A DNA stretch of 64,000 bases from NCBI RefSeq assembly GCF_026460945.1, contig NZ_JAOVZV010000014.1, forward strand, positions 62,001 through 126,000. Reading direction: 5' to 3'. The notes below the pieces were generated by a model that searched no databases, had not been told where the DNA came from, and was given only the letters and a program-made list of their open reading frames with translations. Positions 61,715 to 64,000 of this stretch are shown here, one piece after another. The translations under genes and the position numbers were made by a program. Origin of the DNA: Chryseobacterium luquanense. Lineage in GTDB: Bacteria; Bacteroidota; Bacteroidia; Flavobacteriales; Weeksellaceae. Within the stretch, counting starts at the first letter, position 1; the number at the start of each line of letters is the position of its first letter.

Positions 61715-63061
61715 ATGAAAGTTGGTTTAAAATGGAAAGTTTCATTTGTCATCATTTGCATCGTAGCAATTGGCAGTTTATTCTTCAGTCCGGATGTTGA
61801 TATTCCCAATACAGGAAATTTTCTCAGTGAAAAAGAAATCGTAGGTTCAGATGTAGCCTGGATTTTGGCTGCAGCAGGCTTGGTTCTGTTGATGACACCT
61901 GGTTTATCGTTCTTCTACGGTGGAATGGTCGGAAAGAAAAATGTGATTTCTACGATGCTTCAAAGTTTTATCGCTTTAGGTGTGATTTCTATTTTATGGA
62001 TTGTCGTTGGTTTTTCTCTTTCTTTCGGAGAATCAATTGGCTTTGAAATCGATGGAGTTCATTACGGAATTATCGGGAATCCTTTTACCTATCCTTTTTT
62101 TAATCATGTAAGTGTTTACCCGCACAAAGCAATGGCATCAACCATTCCTTTTGTTTTGTTTGCCTTGTTTCAGATGAAATTTGCAGTGATTACTCCGGCT
62201 TTAATTACGGGTTCGTTTGCTGAGAGAGTTCGTTTTATTTCGTACTTGGTATTCATGGTTCTTTTTAGTCTTTTCATTTATACGCCGCTTTGTCACATGG
62301 TTTGGCATCCGGATGGACTTTTAAATAAATTTTTCGGAGTTAAAGATTTCGCAGGTGGAACAGTTGTTCACATGAGTGCAGGTTTTGCAGCTTTGGCGGG
62401 AGCAATTGTTTTAGGACGAAGAAAAAATCCGCATCATGAACCTTCGAATATTCCTTATGTAATCCTCGGAACAGGAATGCTTTGGTTTGGATGGTTTGGT
62501 TTTAATGCGGGTTCAGCTTTAAGCGCAAATGCAACGGCAGCAATTGCCTTTGGAACAACAACAATCGCCTCGGCATCCGCAATGATGACCTGGATTTTCT
62601 TTGACAGAATCAACGGACGAAAGGTTTCTGCATTGGGAGCTTGTATTGGTGCGGTTGTCGGTTTGGTGGCAATTACGCCTGGTTGTGGTTTTGTTTCTAT
62701 TCAGGAAAGTATTTTTATTGGATTTATTTCGGCAATTGTCTCTAATATCATGGTCAACTGGAAGGCTTTAAAAAAGATAGATGATACCCTTGATGTTTTT
62801 GCCTGTCATGGAGTAGGAGGAATTATGGGAATGATTCTTACAGCAATTTTTGCACATGGTGAAAATGCAAGCCTTCTTCACGGCGGTTTCGGAGTTTTTG
62901 CGCATCACATGATTGCGTTAATTTTAGTTTCTCTTTTTGCATTTTTTGGTTCTATGCTTCTATATAAAATTACTGACAGTATTATTACGTTAAGAGTTTC
63001 GGAAGAATCAGAAAATATAGGTTTAGATATGTCTCAGCATGAAGAAAGTTTGAAATGGTAA
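61715..63061 (+). CDS. amt: Ammonium transporter (Amt family, 448 aa)
   Basis: The start is ATG 61,715 (M-K-V-G-L-K-W), since the earlier frame adds only unlikely residues. About 11 hydrophobic helices are visible. The family signature D-F-A-G-G-T-V-V-H-M-S-A-G is present, with a second histidine region in the twin-His pore at F-A-C-H-G-V-G-G. Amt moves ammonium across the inner membrane. No adjacent glnK is seen, although it is commonly paired with amt. Confidence 0.93.
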   Translation: MKVGLKWKVSFVIICIVAIGSLFFSPDVDIPNTGNFLSEKEIVGSDVAWILAAAGLVLLMTPGLSFFYGGMVGKKNVISTMLQSFIALGVISILWIVVGFSLSFGESIGFEIDGVHYGIIGNPFTYPFFNHVSVYPHKAMASTIPFVLFALFQMKFAVITPALITGSFAERVRFISYLVFMVLFSLFIYTPLCHMVWHPDGLLNKFFGVKDFAGGTVVHMSAGFAALAGAIVLGRRKNPHHEPSNIPYVILGTGMLWFGWFGFNAGSALSANATAAIAFGTTTIASASAMMTWIFFDRINGRKVSALGACIGAVVGLVAITPGCGFVSIQESIFIGFISAIVSNIMVNWKALKKIDDTLDVFACHGVGGIMGMILTAIFAHGENASLLHGGFGVFAHHMIALILVSLFAFFGSMLLYKITDSIITLRVSEESENIGLDMSQHEESLKW

Positions 63062-63115
63062 AGTTATCATAATTAGAGACGATTTCATTTGTGCAGCTTT
63101 ATCTGCCTGTAATTT

Positions 63116-63200
63116 ATCCTGAGCTTGTCGAAGGGCTCCCGCTTTTTGCCGGAACGAAGCGAAGGCAAAAAGAGCTCCGTTCAAGTCGGGCTACGAAGTT
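63116..63200. repeat. REP-like palindromic element
   Basis: The segment starts with TATCCTGAGCTTGTCGAAGG-like sequence and has a long hairpin (GCTTTTTGCC near 63,141 and GGCAAAAAGAGC near 63,163). It is G+C richer than its surroundings. I have seen similar elements in other flavobacterial genomes, from memory. Confidence 0.55.
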
Positions 63201-63333
63201 TGCGCAGAGTTAAAGAGATGTTTATAAAATGGGAAATTTGTTGGCTTTAGATTTAGCGATAAACCATTTCTGACATTTCGTTTCTTTACAATTTATCGTG
63301 TATATTTGCTCTTCTTGAAAATGGAAAATATAT

Positions 63334-64000
63334 ATGGAGTCAATATCTGTATTTGAGATAATTAAAGTAGGAATAGGTCCTTCAAGTTCACATACAATGG
63401 GGCCGTGGAATGCAGCATCGGCATTTATTAGAATTATAAAAAGAGAAAAAGCAATTGCTGAAGTAAAAGAAGTTTTTCTGGAATTTTTCGGTTCGTTGGC
63501 AAAAACAGGAATTGGTCACGGAACTGACATTGCCGGTATGTTGGGGTTAAATGGTGAAGATTTTAAAACTATCGATACTACAAAGATTGATGAAATTGTA
63601 GATAGAATTAAAGAATCTCAAATCATTAATCTTGGCGGAGAAAAAGAAATCCCCTTTGTTTACGGGCATCATTTGGTTCTAAATATGTCTCAAACACTCG
63701 ACTATCACCCAAACGGAATGATTTTCAAAGCAATTTTTGAAGACGGAACCGAGCTTGTGCAGGATTTTTATTCTGTCGGTGGAGGTTTTATCATGAGTCA
63801 GGAGAAAAACTCGATTGAGAAACAATGTGTTCGTACCATATATCCTTGTCATCATGGTTCAGATATCGTAAAATATTGTGAGAAATTAGGTTTCGATAAA
63901 ATGTCAGATTTAATTTTAATCAATGAAGAAAGCTGGAGAACGCAAGATGAAACAAGAAAAGAGGCACTTTACATTTGGGAACAGATTAAAGAATGTATTT
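63334..64000 (+). CDS. sdaA: L-serine ammonia-lyase (serine dehydratase), 3' truncated by window edge
   Basis: ATG 63,334 follows a TATATTTG box at 63,301-63,308. The N-terminus K-V-G-I-G-P-S-S-S-H-T-M-G-P is the typical serine-binding signature of the iron-sulfur-type serine dehydratase beta region. The enzyme converts L-serine to pyruvate and ammonia. The iron-sulfur part and C-terminus lie outside the window. Confidence 0.92.
   Translation, partial: MESISVFEIIKVGIGPSSSHTMGPWNAASAFIRIIKREKAIAEVKEVFLEFFGSLAKTGIGHGTDIAGMLGLNGEDFKTIDTTKIDEIVDRIKESQIINLGGEKEIPFVYGHHLVLNMSQTLDYHPNGMIFKAIFEDGTELVQDFYSVGGGFIMSQEKNSIEKQCVRTIYPCHHGSDIVKYCEKLGFDKMSDLILINEESWRTQDETRKEALYIWEQIKECI

Overview
The window looks like the chromosome of a flavobacterium close to Chryseobacterium (Bacteroidota). 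The DNA is AT-rich. Promoters have the Bacteroidota form, with a TTG box, about 17-22 bp, then TAnnTTTG; clear examples precede rpsO and tRNA-Leu. Purine-rich ribosome binding sites are mostly absent. Typical flavobacterial families are present: TonB-dependent outer-membrane proteins, a DUF1501/DUF1800 pair, a LytS/LytTR pair and tandem YceI proteins. The genus is an inference from style, not from a database match.

Bases 1 to about 24,671 are the right part of a tailed prophage whose left end lies outside the window. It holds two tail-tube-like paralogues (the first cut by the window edge), a portal protein and a row of probable connector genes. A small Cro-like regulator follows, then a strongly structured RNA with its own promoter and terminator, then a block of small early-type genes. 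Next come a PLD-like protein, small and large terminase subunits, and a minus-strand cargo module with a SymE-like protein. The tape measure gene (five internal 59-residue repeats), a BACON-domain tail protein, another large tail protein and a tyrosine integrase complete the block. The integrase is beside the 3' end of tRNA-Leu(CAA), the likely attachment site. Capsid and clear lysis genes are not seen and may lie to the left.

From 24.7 to 36.1 kb is ordinary chromosome: an MBL hydrolase, a GAF protein, a metal or cobalamin binding protein, MgtE, rpsO, a PagL-like deacylase and pnp, with a nine-copy 21-bp minisatellite after pnp. At 36.2-40.5 kb is a two-gene defence cassette resembling Gabija (OLD nuclease plus UvrD-like helicase), with an unusually long insertion in the helicase.

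From 40.7 to 44.5 kb are a MarR regulator with a frameshifted TonB-dependent receptor, and a cold-shock-domain gene with a long leader. At 44.5-52 kb is a probable RNA-repair neighbourhood: RtcB ligase, two polymerase-beta-like nucleotidyltransferases, an ATP-grasp protein with two unknown small partners, a HopJ-family protein and a WYL regulator. The remainder carries a LytTR two-component system, the DUF1501/DUF1800 pair, a porin-like barrel, glucokinase, two YceI proteins, an alpha/beta hydrolase, an ammonium transporter and the start of L-serine dehydratase.

The least explained items are the prophage structured RNA, whose 3' arm is complementary to the start region of the next gene, a palindromic operator shared by two prophage promoters, the SymE-centred three-gene module, and the unknown partners in the RNA-repair operon.
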